The notes: generated by a model not told the origin, from the letters alone. Counted from the stretch's first letter, positions 12,108 to 24,244 are shown. The stretch is 64,000 nucleotides of DNA from Argentina anserina (GCF_933775445.1 NC_065873.1:5828001-5892000); one strand, 5' to 3'. Made by a program: numbers and translations.

Positions 12108-13213
12108 ACATATCAGAGAATTCGAAAATATTAATTTTAATTATCAATTTTAAATATAAGACAATTTTAAATATAAGAAGTTCCCTACATTGTCTTCATA
12201 TTGGGGGCACGTCCATTAATTGCTAAGGACACCCAAATGCCTACACCGTTCTGTCACTTCTGTGACAGTCACCGCCAAACCTCCCTATTAATTAAACAGA
12301 GGTACAATCCTTATTTTCCAACAGGTCTTCATATATACTGAGGACAGACCAAGTCATCTTAACTCAATCCTTTTGTTATTGCGTATATCAATATGATCAC
12401 TCATTTCGTCTCCTTGCCTCCTTGCCTCCTTGCCTCCTTGGTAATGTTGATTTGTAAGTACAACCATTAATCAAACCTTATATGCAAAATCATGCTAGAT
12501 GAAAAGCTTATCAACGAACCCAAACCCAACTAATATACTGTGCTCATAATGAATAATCAAACACTATATTCATCCATTGCAATATTATATCTCATAGCTT
12601 CCACCATCCACACTAAACTCCATCACAGTACAATAATTTTACCTTGCTTTCCTCAACCAACATAAAAATGGAGACCATTCAATTAATCAATCTTTCATAT
12701 ATTCTGTATATCAGACGTAACCAACACCATTACACCAAAGCTCATAATCAGTTGCACGTCAAATGAACCAGGACATCCAATCTCCCCAGAAACCCGAACT
12801 GAACAGTGAAACCCCAAACCTTCAATTCTCAAATCTCAACTTTAATCGAAAACTGAATTCAAATAACAGAAGATCAACTTGAGTTCAACACATCCATTAA
12901 AGCTGAAAAATGAATAATAGCACCACACCACCGTCATACACAGTAGCCACATACGGTGGTTACGCCGTCCAAGAACACGATTTCCTCCAATCTCAACCAA
13001 ACTCTACTTCAATTATATCAATACGTAAAACCCAATGAATTGACTACATTTGGTACCTGAAATTAATTTGAAGATCGCCATACAACACAGAACTCACGCC
13101 ATGAAGCTCAGAACTTACCCAACTTGATTTCTCCGTCGTAGAAGCTTCCTTGAAGAAACCGAGATCACAAACTTGAAGGGAAGAATGAAAGAAAGCTAGA
13201 TATACCTCATCAT
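12108..13213. other. Intergenic DNA with a short 8-bp minisatellite
   Basis: No recognisable gene. At 12411-12440 the unit CCTTGCCT is repeated about three and a half times. It lies just after an ATG at 12393 in a short hydrophobic frame that runs into GTAATG, so it could be a signal-peptide exon of a lost gene. Nothing downstream supports that. The rest is AT-rich unique-looking sequence. Confidence 0.4.
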
Positions 13214-13218
13214 GGCCG

Positions 13219-13398
13219 TGTTAAACAGTGACAAGCGTGACCTGTGGACCAACTGTACCGATATTGTCCCAACTTAGCCACCTCACAGGTGTTGGGTTTT
13301 AATCACAAAAGGCCTCGGTACAATTAGTTATTATCCACTCACTTATAAGCTTTATTTTCTTTGTCACTTCTTAGATGTGGGATCTCTCATCTCCAACA
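13219..13398 (-). repeat. TRIM 3' LTR
   Basis: Second copy of the 180-bp TRIM terminal repeat, same orientation, next to the G-rich polypurine tract on its inner side. Confidence 0.9.
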
Positions 13399-13632
13399 CA
13401 CCCCCTCACTTGGAACCTAATTTTTAGGTCTGCACGTGACAGATTAACATCCCACATACTGGGACATTTTCAAACCAATGTTCAGTAACTAACGACACTT
13501 GGTGACCATCTAATCGGAAACTCTCCGATGGCATGATAATGACATCTATCTTAGGCCCATGACAAAGTGACACCCAACTCGGGCTCACGACATATTGGAG
13601 TCACGACTGGAGAGGGACCCGCTCTGATACCA

Positions 13633-13812
13633 TGTTAAACAGCGACAAGCGTGGCCCGTGGACCAACCGTACCGATATTGTCCTAACTTAGCCATCTCAC
13701 AGGTGTTGGGTTTTACTCACAAAAGGCCTTGGTACAATTGGTTATTATCCACCAATTTATAAGCTTTATTTTCTTTGTCACTTTTTAGATTTGGGATCTC
13801 TCATCTTCAACA
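13633..13812 (-). repeat. TRIM 5' LTR
   Basis: Minus-strand LTR beginning TGTTG(A)AGATGAG at 13812 and ending GTTTAACA at 13633. It pairs with the copy at 13219-13398; the two differ at roughly a dozen positions over 180 bases, so this insertion is not very recent. Confidence 0.9.
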
Positions 13813-14149
13813 GGCCGAAATCGCACCAACCAATCGGAACTGTCACCACATTCTCTCATTCAATTCTGTGTAATCAGACCTCTCCTTTGTCACCGGGATG
13901 ACCACGACCTTGAAACAAGCTACGACCGCCCGGTGATACTTCGGGTAACGGCCACACGACAAGGAACTCCTCCTCCTTCATCGACTTGCAGGGCTCGAGA
14001 CCAAGGCCAGTCTAAGTTTTGTTCCCATCCAGATCCAACTAATATATATCGGCACCTATAAAATGGGTTTGCTTAAGTAAATGGTAAGTCCGGAAGCCAC
14101 GTCAGAGGCTATCTAGGGGTTACAATATTATGGAAGATTACTTCATCAA

Positions 14150-15110
14150 ATGTCTAATCTTCGACGCGTAAGACTTTCGCCGGAGGTACAGGATGAGCAG
14201 AGACCGATTCAACATTATCATGACGGACATCTAAAACCACGACCAATCTTGGCATCAAAGAGAAGACGCCACTGGTTTGCTAGAGTTATTTCCCCAACAA
14301 AAGATAACTGGGGTTGTACGAATACTAGCATACGGGTCAGCTGCAGATCAATGTACTGAAATTACAAGAATGGGGGAATCGACTTCCCTCCATTGTATGA
14401 ATGAGTTTTACAGGCAAGTGGTTCACCTGTATGGTCCAAGATACATTCGTAGTCCAACACCGAGGCTTTCTAGGTATTATTGGAAGCATCATGCACTGGG
14501 AGTGAAAAAACTGCCAAACCGCCTATCAAAGGCATATTTGGGACTTAAGGGTTGCCCAACGGTGATCCTAGACGTCGTGGCCTCCTATGATTCATGGATA
14601 TGACAGAGTTTCTTTGGGTGTCCTGGAAATAAAAATGACATTAACGTGCTCCACCCATCGAATGTGTTCTCAGAGATCCTTGCCGGAAGAGGCCCAACTG
14701 TCGTCTACAAAGTCCACAGACAGAGGTACTCGACAACTTTTTATCTGGCTGACGGAATATATCCAAGGTACTTTACATTTGTCAAAAAAATTCACAATCC
14801 CTAAACACCGCAAGATAAGCTCTTTGCAAAGAAACAAGAGGCATACCGGAAAGATGTGGAGAGGGCCTTTGGCATCTTGTAATCTCGATGGGCAATTATA
14901 CGTCATAGTTGTATAATGCACCACAAATCAGTAATGACTACCATCATGTTATCTTGCATTATATTGCATAACATGATTGTTGAAGAAGAGTACGTGGAGG
15001 ATGAGGAAGAAGAAGACTTACAAAACTCATCGAGCACTTTCCGGGTTTATGATGGGCCAGTGGATGTACAAGGGAATCGAATTCATTTTGAGCCAATCAA
15101 TATAGATTGA
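14150..15110 (+). pseudogene. PIF/Harbinger transposase pseudogene (ALP1/HARBI1-like DDE nuclease)
   Basis: Pieces in several frames together match plant PIF/Harbinger nucleases, which cut and join the element DNA. Recognisable blocks in order: QKITGVVRILAYGSAADQ, FYRQVVHLYGPRYIRSPTP, GCPTVILDVVASYDSWI, a YKVHRQRYSTTFYLADGIYP-like block, DVERAFGILQ-like sequence, then SVMTTIMLSCIILHNMIVEE and an acidic tail. The first catalytic Asp block is damaged: after GGAAGCATC the expected Asp-Cys codons are missing and MHWE follows directly. Frameshifts separate most blocks and an early stop follows MHWE. The second Asp (LADG) and the Glu (ERAFG) motifs remain. It converges on the ORF1 relic at 15366-16584. 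Confidence 0.85.
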
Positions 15111-15365
15111 GCCAATATACAACAGTTTCACGACCGTGTTTCCGATGTCGAATCCGTTTACAACAGTATAGATGGTGAAATACTCTAAATATGTTTTATT
15201 ATGTATTTTCATTCTGTTTGTATTTAATTATTAAGTTTGTGTGTAATTTAAGTATGTGTTTTAATTTTTTGTGTATTTCAATTTCATCTTAATAAATCAA
15301 ATGTATTTTTATTTCTCAAAAATTTAAATTACATTAAATTTAAAGTTAGTATAATACTATAACTA

Positions 15366-16584
15366 TCATGGAAATAGCACGCGATTTGGGTGATTATAAT
15401 CCGAATATGTTTTATCTGTATGTTGATCTTGACTAACTCCTCCTTCATTAATGATTTCTAGTTTCTTCTTGGTAAAATACCTTTTTGATATTGGGGTCAT
15501 ACCCTCCAAATCCATTGTCATGATCCTTGTGTCATTCTCTTGTTTCTTCAACCCGTAACTCTTCTTCCGCCCTTGCTTCCTTCCGCTTTTGATGTCTATG
15601 TACTCCGTGTAATAATTAAGTTCACTTTCATTATGCATTATCCTCTTGGTGTGTCATGATGCTTGTTCACTTGCAATGGTATGCAAAACCTCAACCCGTT
15701 GCTCAATAGGAGTCTTACCCTTTTTCTTTTGGCTTCTAGCTTCCTTTACCACTTTAGTTCCCAGTGGTCTAGACGGACTCGAGGAAGCTGTCGTGTTACT
15801 TTGAGGTGTCTCATTAACTTGGTTGTCATCCAAATCAATGGTTGGAGATGATTCGGTTGCGGAATGAGTATTATCGTAACTACTTGCATTTGGAGATGGA
15901 GTAGTAGGTAGCACCGCAACAAAAGATGGATGATCCTTAGCCACTTTCCAACATTCAAAGTGTGTAAAGTGTTTCTTGTTGGTATTATAGTAACATGATT
16001 GAGTTTGTCGTTCCTAATGAAAAACTTATATTAGGTACATATTTAAATACATAATTTAAACAAATTGGATAAAACAAATAATGTAACCAAATTAAATATA
16101 TAGAAATTACATAATTTAATTATATATATAATTGAATAAAAATTATAATATATGATAAAATAATGTAAACTTAATTCATCTATTAACGAAATGCCGCTAG
16201 CTACACGTTGCTTTGCCACTACCAAACATTCGCCCCATTTTTACAAAAGTAGGTTGAACTTGTTGTAATGAGAAGCGAGCGCGATTCGGGTCCTTGGTTC
16301 CTTCGAAAGTTTCTCACCCGGTGCTAGCACCCAATTTTGCATATAATCGGCAAACTTTTCTTCCATAATTTGTCTTTCTTTTGTTTGTTATCGTCGTATT
16401 CATCAACGCTATGACGGACAAAAAAGATGCACATTTGTAGATCTTCGGAAGGAAGCCAATAGGAGTCCAATGTTTTGGAAAAAAATGCTAAACGAAATGA
16501 GGGAGGAGAAGGAGGAAGATGTGAAATTTGTTGTGCACAAATTGGTGTGAGTTGATCAACAATTGAAGTAGTATTTATAGGCAA
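15366..16584 (-). pseudogene. PIF/Harbinger ORF1 pseudogene (Myb/SANT-like DNA-binding partner)
   Basis: Minus-strand pieces resemble the second protein of Harbinger elements, related to plant 'NAM-associated/Myb-like' proteins, which helps the transposase bind DNA and enter the nucleus. Visible parts: an N-terminal block EDLQMCIFFVRHSVDEYDDN followed by QKKDKLWKK near 16400; a middle block ending KVAKDHPSFVAVLP; a Ser/Thr-rich linker; and the basic motif RPLGTKVVKEARSQKKKGK at 15654-15944. A C-terminal Lys-rich part lies at 15366-15638. The part between 15960 and 16300, which should hold the trihelix core and any introns, is AT-rich and mostly unreadable. The convergent layout with the transposase is normal for the superfamily. 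Confidence 0.7.
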
Positions 16585-16599
16585 ATGTTTTGGAGAGGT

Positions 16600-18592
16600 G
16601 GGAAATTTTGGGGATTTTTAAACTATCATTTGGGGTTTATTTCCGTTCTGATAAAATAGTAGCCGTTGGTTATGAATTCTGACCGTTGGATCGAAATTTC
16701 TGATTCAAATGGAAGACCCATATTCATTTAACCGTTGGAGTTTGATGGTCTTCCGGTAAGCCACGTGCCATCCGTTCCGTGGTCCTTTTTTTAAAACCCT
16801 TTTACTCGTGCGTTCAGTTCACGCGCCTAGCCTAACAAAAAAAAAATTTCAACGTGTCCGAAGTCACCCACATGCCGTGGGCTTCACCAGGTGGATGAGC
16901 AAAGGTTGGAGCACATTATGCTCGAGCGATCTATCGAGCAAAGCCTTTCGGTTGATTGGGCGAGCACCAGCAGCTCCGGTGCAAGCTCGAATCTGGGTTC
17001 GCTCGAGCAAACCATTGCGGTCCCACCTCCTGCTCGTCGGTGCAGATGCTCTCAGATACAACGACCCAGATCTAATATACTTAATCAACTTAAGCATATC
17101 GACCACTCAAAATTAACGATTAAAAATCTATTTTTAAATAATCTTTGGATAATACCAACTTCCAAAAATTATTAAAAACTAGCATTCATATACATGCGAT
17201 ACACTTGCTAAAGGCCACGCTCGCACATTCGAATTTAAAGTTTTGTCAGACATGTGTGATTTTCTATTTATATTAATAGTGCATTGTATAATTTAAGTAA
17301 GGTTGACAATTAAACTACAAACTCTACAATTAAGCAAGATTCGATAACCCCACAACTTTATATTATGTTTAAGCATTTTCCCTTTTTTTCTTCTCACCCA
17401 CATCTTGCCCTCTCTTCTCATCTGTTTGGAATAACCTCCTCCATGTTCTTTCTCATCTTTTAATTACTCAATTGGAGTCATTATGAGAAGAATTTTAGTA
17501 GAAGTAGATCAAAAGATTGTATAATATACTCAAAATTAGTATTTTACTTAGATGTTGTGTAATCACGTTAAGGACAAAAAAAGAAGAGATTAAAGAAGGA
17601 TTATCATATTTCCAATTACATTCCTTATTCTAAGTTCATTCCTTGTTGTCACACCAATTCACCATTGAAGGGGGCTACCCTCCAAAGACCGGTGTACTCA
17701 AAAAGTGATAATAATTTCAAGAGTACGTGCTCAAGTATATACAGTTAGAGTTTCTCTTTATTTAACAACCCGTCAACAAAAAATCATTCACGCGATGACC
17801 TAGATCATCATCTATCCCCAAAGATGCATACAATCCGAACGTATAATATATATATATATATATATATATGAAATCAAAAATGTAAACACAATGATACACT
17901 GCTTACCAATAATTTCCAAAACCAAGCCTCTTGAGTGAAATTATCGAATAATTTAATTGTGAAGGTCCTTTCATGGATTTCTTTTCCTCCCTACCCATTC
18001 TTCCGAGTAAGGTTGTTGTCGTACTCCTCATGCACTCGAACATCACCACTGAAATATCAACCTCCATTGTTCTAGTAGAATGCTTGCGTTGTTCCCACAT
18101 TCACCAAATTTCTAGTACAGTAAGTACTTTTTGCATGTAAAATAGAAGTGTTGCAGATAGGATAACTCCACTATGTTTAGGAATTTCATCTTTTCATCTT
18201 TTTATTAACATTTTACTGCTCTATCCTTTACTTATTTAATCCAAGTTTTGATTATATTATTATTGAGAGGGGCAAAAATGACAAGGGATGTTGGGCAGTT
18301 CAATAACAGTTGTTTGCTTAATTAATACCGATAGCTTTGATGTCTGAACGATATTCCATAAAATCTCAGGAATTCATAACGATGTCTAATTTAATTCTAT
18401 ATGTACGAAAGTTGGAAATGGTTAAGAATAATAGAAATTGAAATAAAATTACTCAAAAATTATTTCATTCCAAAAATAGAATTATCTGAAATAAAATAGA
18501 ATTATCTGAAATAAAATATGTACAAAAGTCTTTATTCTTGTATTTCTGTTTGTTATCTTTATTCAGTGATGTAAACTTGATTTTGATTCTAT
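16600..18592. other. Intergenic DNA without recognisable genes
   Basis: I see no coding gene. 16830-17060 is GC-richer and has overlapping short frames on both strands, none recognisable. 17846-17869 is a (TA)n microsatellite. The right terminus of the Harbinger relic should lie near 16600-16830, but I could not match it to a left terminus. Confidence 0.4.
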
Positions 18593-18595
18593 AAA

Positions 18596-18800
18596 CACTA
18601 CGCCAAAAATTAAGGTTGACAATAGTTTTTACCCATTATCTGATATATGATTGTACCATTGTCTGTTACATAGTTCAGATGCACAGAAAGCATTGTCTAG
18701 ACTTAACTCATACAATAGATATGGTTAAAAAAGCCATTGTCTAAACACCAAAAAAGATAATGCTTTTTAATAAAAGAGCATTGTAATTATTATCAGAGAA
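18596..18800 (+). repeat. CACTA left terminus and subterminal repeats
   Basis: After the terminal CACTACGCCAAAA, the motif (A/G)CATTGTCT(A/G) appears several times, for example in CCATTGTCTG, GCATTGTCTAG and GCCATTGTCTAA. Such repeated short motifs bind the transposase in En/Spm elements. Confidence 0.8.
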
Positions 18801-20020
18801 TGTTTTTATATTAATGTCAACAATGGTTTTTCACATTTTAACTATTATATGTAGTTTCATCAAACAACAATTTTTTATTTTCATTTGCATTGTCATTTGG
18901 TCTATGGAACAATGCTTTCTAGTTTTCTCATTTGTGAATACTATTATTTGTCTTTCATACATAAATAATGGTTCTGGTTCATATTCACAATAAAGTTGTC
19001 TAATTGAAAGTGAAAAGACAAAAGTCAATTGGTTTATGATAATCAAACCAATTCAATTCAATTCAATTGCATTATCATAATCAATTAATTCAATTACATC
19101 ATCTCATTTGTATCAGTTGCACAATAAGCCAATTGGCAGGGATATCACAACCTTTGATATTGTCTAATTGAGGAGAAAAAAAAAGTCTATGAGTAGTAAG
19201 TAACTAACACTAGTAAACTACCCAAAATCACTACGCTCCAGCGGATAGAAGACATTCATTACCTATGTTCCGCTTTCTTTTCAACGGGACTCAATTGAAT
19301 CTCTTGCACAACCCAAGTCGGAGGAACATAAATGAGTCTACTATACATGTCCTCTAAGTATAGAATATAAAATCTTATCATATAAATCTCAATTGATCAT
19401 AGCTTATTCACCTCCTTGCCTAAAAGAAATTGGTGCCCTAAATGAATCCGAACACCGATTAATAAGTTCTATAATCCTTTAGGTGATATAACCGTTAGAA
19501 TGAAGAATTTGACTACAATGAATGAAAATAAAGATTTGGATAGTACATGTCATATATATCATCTGATGCTTGGTAAGGCTTATTCCTTAGTCATGTCTGC
19601 TCCATTGCCCCATTTGACACATTTTGCTACATCATGCATGCAGAAAAAGATCTAATTCTCATAAGTACATTGATTATGTTTTAACTTCACAGAATATGGA
19701 CTGAATAGACTTACATCCTACCATAGTTCGAAAGTTTAGGAATTACAATCTTCCAATAATTGTGTAACCTATATAAACTATAACATATATAATCAAGGAT
19801 ATAAGACCAAAGTTACTAAAAATTAAGTTTCCAAAGTACATAAATAAACTATATCTCACAAATATAATGCAAGTAAAAGATGTGGATGCATAGATTGATA
19901 GGCACACTCAATTTATTATTAAACCATACAATGGTTACCCAGGTTCATCATGGATTAGACCATTTAGCGAAATATAAGGCAAACAAAAAAATTAATATCA
20001 TGGCATTGAAAGGGTCACAT

Positions 20021-20120
20021 ACATGTAAAGCCTTGAGCACATGTTCAGGAGCTATAAATTGTTCTTTTCTCCTCTTTGCTACAAACTTCATTAGATGGAT
20101 GAAATGAGATTTATAAACTA
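20021..20120 (-). pseudogene. Captured fragment of NC2beta/Dr1 transcription repressor gene
   Basis: Minus-strand reading gives, in adjacent frames, LISS, then SNEVCSKEEKRTI, then IAPEHVLKALHV. This is the histone-fold region of plant Dr1 (negative cofactor 2 beta), which pairs with NC2alpha to block TBP-dependent transcription. The match spans about 30 residues with two small frame breaks. It stops at GTATGT, which looks like the original splice donor, so the piece was copied from genomic DNA and not from mRNA. It lies inside the CACTA element, left of the solo LTR. It cannot encode a working protein. Confidence 0.72.
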
Positions 20121-20730
20121 TGCAAATGCACAAAAAAGTACTAAATCAGATTAATCGCACGAAACATCTGGCACATACATCAAAAGAAATGGAGGAAATT
20201 AAGGTTGAATTAACCATCAAGACCAACATTGTATTGTGCTGTAGTGAGGCAAGTCAGAGAGAAGGTTAAGATCACATAGGACAACTATATATGTAGAGAG
20301 AATGAGCTTTCATATTGTCTTGATTGTTACCTTCTCCATCTACATGGATGCTTCCAACTTCAAGAATCATGGAATATGGAAACCTTAGAATCTTCTCAGT
20401 TGCAAGGATATATAGATTATAAGTGTTAGTAAAACATTAGTTTCACAGAATCAAAAATTAAGCAAACATCCTATAAATCAAAATAAGATCTTAAATGAAA
20501 TTGAGAAAATCAAACCATACGATGTTTAACACATCAAATCCACTATGCGATATGACTATGTGAGTAGTATTGTCAAGCTAACAGTCAGAATGCCATACCT
20601 TCATGAACAAATTCTCATCAATCCACTTCCTAGATGTTCAACAAATTTATCCTTATCAAAAACTTACACTCTTGGCTCAGATTTTCCTAACATCAAGCAC
20701 ATTAAGTAGATATAAACTACAAGTTTCATT

Positions 20731-23398
20731 TGTAATAACCCGAATTTCATTATTCATTTCTTGTAATTTCATGGAGATTAATGAAATGATATTTTGGTTA
20801 TATCCATATTCTACGTCTTTTAAATAGCCTTCATTCGAAGTAGAAATCGGTTCGAGAACCATTAAGTTGTTTTTTTCGATTTAATGCAGTTGACTCAAGA
20901 GTTGACTTTTAATTCGTCGCTCGTTTCAGGAAACTTCCTTTATAAAAGTCTTAGAGCTCGTCCATACGAGTTTGTAGACACGTGGCATGCTTTATTCAGA
21001 AATCGCATGAGCAAGATTTTGTTAATGGAAGGTGTGTTTGGATAAGGGGTATAATGGGAAGAGAAAGAAATGAAAATCAGATATTTTCAGTCCCATCTCT
21101 TCTTATCCAACCCGAGCCATTCTTCTTTCATCTACTTCTTCATTGTTTGTTCTCTTCTTCTCCTCCCAAACCGACTCCTTCTCTTCCTCATTTCAGATTT
21201 TCTTCTTCTCCCTCAGTCTTCCACTTCCATCCTTGCAGCAAATGTCACTGGGCCTGTGGACATCACAGGACAGAGCAGTACCGACCTGAGGTGGAGACAA
21301 GTCTTCTGAAAAGCTGTGCCACTGCCTTGGAGTTTCAGCAGATCATACAGCCACTTGGGTGGTGTTCCCGGTGAGCCTAAGGCTCGGGTTCACTTGGAAT
21401 CAGCCTTGGCAGTCCCTGGAGCTGTGCCACTACCTGAAACTTAAGTTTGTTGTTACTTTTTAAAGGGGAAAGATACCAGCTACAACTACAACAGCTCCTT
21501 GCCCTTTTTGGGTAGTCACTGAGGTAATTACCTCCTCCATTTCTTTGATCAATGATTTAGATGTAGTGGTGATGTGGGACTATGCTGGTTTTATGTTTAG
21601 ATAGTGAGAGTTAGAGTCATGTGGTGTTCTTAGTGGTAATGGTGAATTATTTGAAGGTCAAAAGGTATTGTAAGTTTTGGGGTCTTGGTTGTGAGAAGTG
21701 GAAGGGTTTAACGGAATGCACAAAAAGTGTTTGATGGAATTCATGTGAGAGATTTTGATATAGTGGAAGTAGTTAGGCCACTGTTTTGGTTTTTTGGGTA
21801 GTGAAGGGGTTCCTTTTGGAAAGAAAGGGAGGCTTGAGGGAGTAGGGGCTGTTTGGGAGTGTCATGGTATTGTTTGGGTAAGTTGTGACATTTTGGAAAG
21901 GTTGGTTTTGGGAAGTAAGAGAAGAAGAGGGTGAAGAGGTTGGAGTGGATGCCACTAGTGTGTGGCATGGGTGACCTTAGTAATTTCAGCATTCTTGCTG
22001 AAATTTATGAAGTGTTTATTATTTGGTTTGTTTTGGTTCCTTTTTACTAAGTGGAGCTTTGTTTAACTTAGGTGCTTGAGTTGGAAACAAGTGTTCGACT
22101 TGTTGAGTTAGAAGTGGAAGTAAGCATTAAGGTGAGTAAACCTCACGTTTGGTCTAGTTACCTCGGCGGTAACTAAACGTGTGAACTTACATTTTATATA
22201 TTTTCTTCTTCTTGTGTGATTGAATATAAATGTGTATATATTTGGTGATTTATATACGTATATCTAAATGGTAATATGATATGCATATATTTATCACTAA
22301 GTATATAAAACTACTATATTTGTGAAATATATTGTGTATTTTTAGTTGGTTTTCATTGAACTATGGAGGATGAGACCGAGGGGCAATAAAATGTACCTCT
22401 CGGTAAATTGGAGGTTTTTGGATGGAATATTTGTATAGTCGAAGTGCTTATATGTTGTGTGACCGGAAGGGAAGAAAATGTACATTCCGGCGTTATTGTG
22501 TTGTGATTATTTTGTTGTTACCGGAAGGGAAGAAAATGTACCTTCCGGTATGATTATTGCGTGTGTAGATTTATGGGTTGTGGTGTTGTCTTTGTGGCTG
22601 CCTTTTTAGGCAAAAGACTTGTGTGAGTTGTTCTGCCTTAGTGTCGGCCAGTTTGGCGAAAGAAAATGAATACATATAATTTAGCCTTAGTGGCGGCCCA
22701 AGTGGCAAAATGTATTTCAATGTTTTTCCTGTGTGGCGGCCTTAGTGGCGTAGGCATATGTCAAAACCACTCCTTGGCCGGTTGTAGGGATGATCATCTA
22801 GAGATCTAGTATTACTGCCAATCTTCTGGGTGCGACTTGAGGGTCGCATTGACCCAGAATGTTCTGCATGTGTTGCGATGTGATTGTGAGTTGTGATTAT
22901 GCTTGTGTGGCAATTTGTGGCGTTTGTTGTGGCATTGGTTGCGAATTGACGTTGTTAGTGTTGTGATGATAATGTTGTTTTATATATATTTCTGAGTTTA
23001 GAAATATGTTACATTATCCTTGAGTATTTCTTTTAGTTACTCATACCAGCTTTGTAGCTGACTAGGTTTGTGTTTACAATCCTGGTGTACCATTATTGGT
23101 GCAGGGGTAGTACTGCAGGTACTTCGCATTAGTAGAGGCAGAAGGAGTGTGCAGTGTAACAACAGGGTGTTGTTTTTGCTTCTGTTCATTTTCCTATTTT
23201 GGTGAGGATTTGTGAGAGATGACTATTGTACAACTTACACGTGTAATTACGTTTTATGACAGTTTGAAATCTAAGTGTTTTGTTAAACTTGGACAAGATA
23301 TTCAGCTGTTGTAATGTAATTTCATTTATTGAAGTTTTATCAGAATGTTAGCATCCACAAATTCGAATTTTTACTGTTCTGAATTTATGGATGTTACA
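20731..23398 (+). repeat. Solo LTR (2,668 bp) of a Ty3/gypsy-like element nested in the CACTA
   Basis: Starts TGTAATAACCCGAATTTC and ends GGATGTTACA. A perfect 5-bp duplication TCATT flanks it (20726-20730 and 23399-23403). There is no internal domain, so it is what remains after recombination between the two LTRs of a full element. A TGTAA...TTACA boundary and long LTRs are common in chromoviruses of the Tekay/Del group, but the lineage is an inference. GC-rich repeats such as ACCGGAAGGGAAGAAAATGTACCTTCCGG occur around 22460-22560 as near-duplicates. Short open frames at 20982-21374 and 21741-21992 lie inside the LTR and are not treated as genes. Confidence 0.9.
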
Positions 23399-23789
23399 TC
23401 ATTCTTTCTATCTTTCCACAATACCTGAGCCTCAACTGTAAAAACAATAGGATGATCGTATTGTGAAAATTCAATCCAAAGCTCCTAATAAACAAACAAC
23501 AAATTTTGTTATGCGAAACTACAAAGATGCAATTTTAAATATTCTACATTCTCAAAATTGAAGACATTGTGTAGGGTAAAGGCACAATCTAAGTTGCTTG
23601 CAGCTTAAATGAGTGATAAGTGGCTAATAGAGATTTTGAAAGAGTGATGTTGTTTCTACTCCTCTTGACTACAATTAAGTATTTTATATCTGGTACTGGT
23701 GAAAATTGTAACATTAGCTACCCGTAGATTAATTCACATTTTTTGTTGTGTTCACATAACTTAACAGAGTACAAATGACAAATAAGAGT

Positions 23790-24141
23790 ATGAGAAGAAT
23801 GCTTGAGGCAACTCATCTTGGCAATCTTAAGAGGACTGTCAAGCTCATGATCCTCTTCTCATATGGAGTGAAGCCAACAACTTCCCTTTTCAGGTTCCTC
23901 ACAAAGTGAACCCTCTTAGTATTATAAAAAAAATCTCAGACCCAAAACATGACAACGCAATTCAATAAACAAAATCCAATACACAAATCAAAGAATCAAC
24001 AAATATACAAAGTGAAACAAGCGATTAGATTCTGAATTACCCTTTTACGATTAGAAGGACGAGGAGCCAATTCTTTCTTGGTGGTACGTGGCCTTTGTTC
24101 AATCCGACGAAGAGCTTAGTCTTGGGCTGCGCCGAAGCTAC
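23790..24141 (-). pseudogene. Captured fragment of ribosomal protein eL36 gene
   Basis: Exon-1-like piece (24141-24042, minus): reads AQPKTKLFVGLNKGHV, then after a one-base shift TKKELAPRPSNRKR, and ends at a GTAATT donor. Exon-2-like piece (about 23922-23790): TKRVHFVRNLKREVVGFTPY and EKRI, then disturbed sequence where LKIAK matches the family's LKVAK after a shift. eL36 is a cytosolic large-subunit ribosomal protein of about 110 residues; roughly 70 are represented. The expected start ATG reads GTA and at least two frame breaks are present, so it is non-functional. Intron-like sequence is kept, so capture was from genomic DNA. It has the same orientation as the Dr1 fragment. Confidence 0.85.
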
Positions 24142-24220
24142 TTCTTGCAAACGAAACCCAGGCGAAGAGCCGATAGAGAGAGAATCAAAGGCTATTTCTA
24201 GATATGTAGGAATCAACTGC

Positions 24221-24228
24221 TAGGGTTT
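24221..24228 (-). promoter_or_regulatory. Telo-box (AAACCCTA) upstream of the captured eL36 piece
   Basis: On the minus strand AAACCCTA lies about 80 bases upstream of the lost start codon. Telo-boxes are typical of plant ribosomal protein promoters, so the CACTA seems to have taken promoter or 5' leader sequence as well as exons. Confidence 0.55.
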
Positions 24229-24244
24229 CTAATTGGAGGAAAAG

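Larger units (their letters stand above)
13219..13812 (-). mobile_element. TRIM (terminal-repeat retrotransposon in miniature), 594 bp
   Basis: Two 180-bp direct repeats (13219-13398 and 13633-13812), each TG...CA, flank a 234-bp interior with no coding capacity. The target duplication GGCCG is perfect (13214-13218 and 13813-13817). On the minus strand the LTR ending at 13633 is followed directly by TGGTATCAGAGC (13632-13621), the initiator tRNA-Met primer site. A G-rich tract, GTGAGGGGGTG, sits just before the other LTR, as expected for a polypurine tract. It needs another element's proteins to move. The LTR lacks obvious 5S rRNA motifs, so it is not clearly a Cassandra element. Confidence 0.95.

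Noticed and set aside
13219..13812. Cassandra-type TRIM
   Set aside because: The 180-bp LTR does not show the 5S rRNA internal promoter motifs that define Cassandra.
20982..21374. 130-codon plus-strand frame with Ser/Pro-rich protein
   Set aside because: Lies wholly inside the solo LTR with TCATT duplication and has no recognisable domain.
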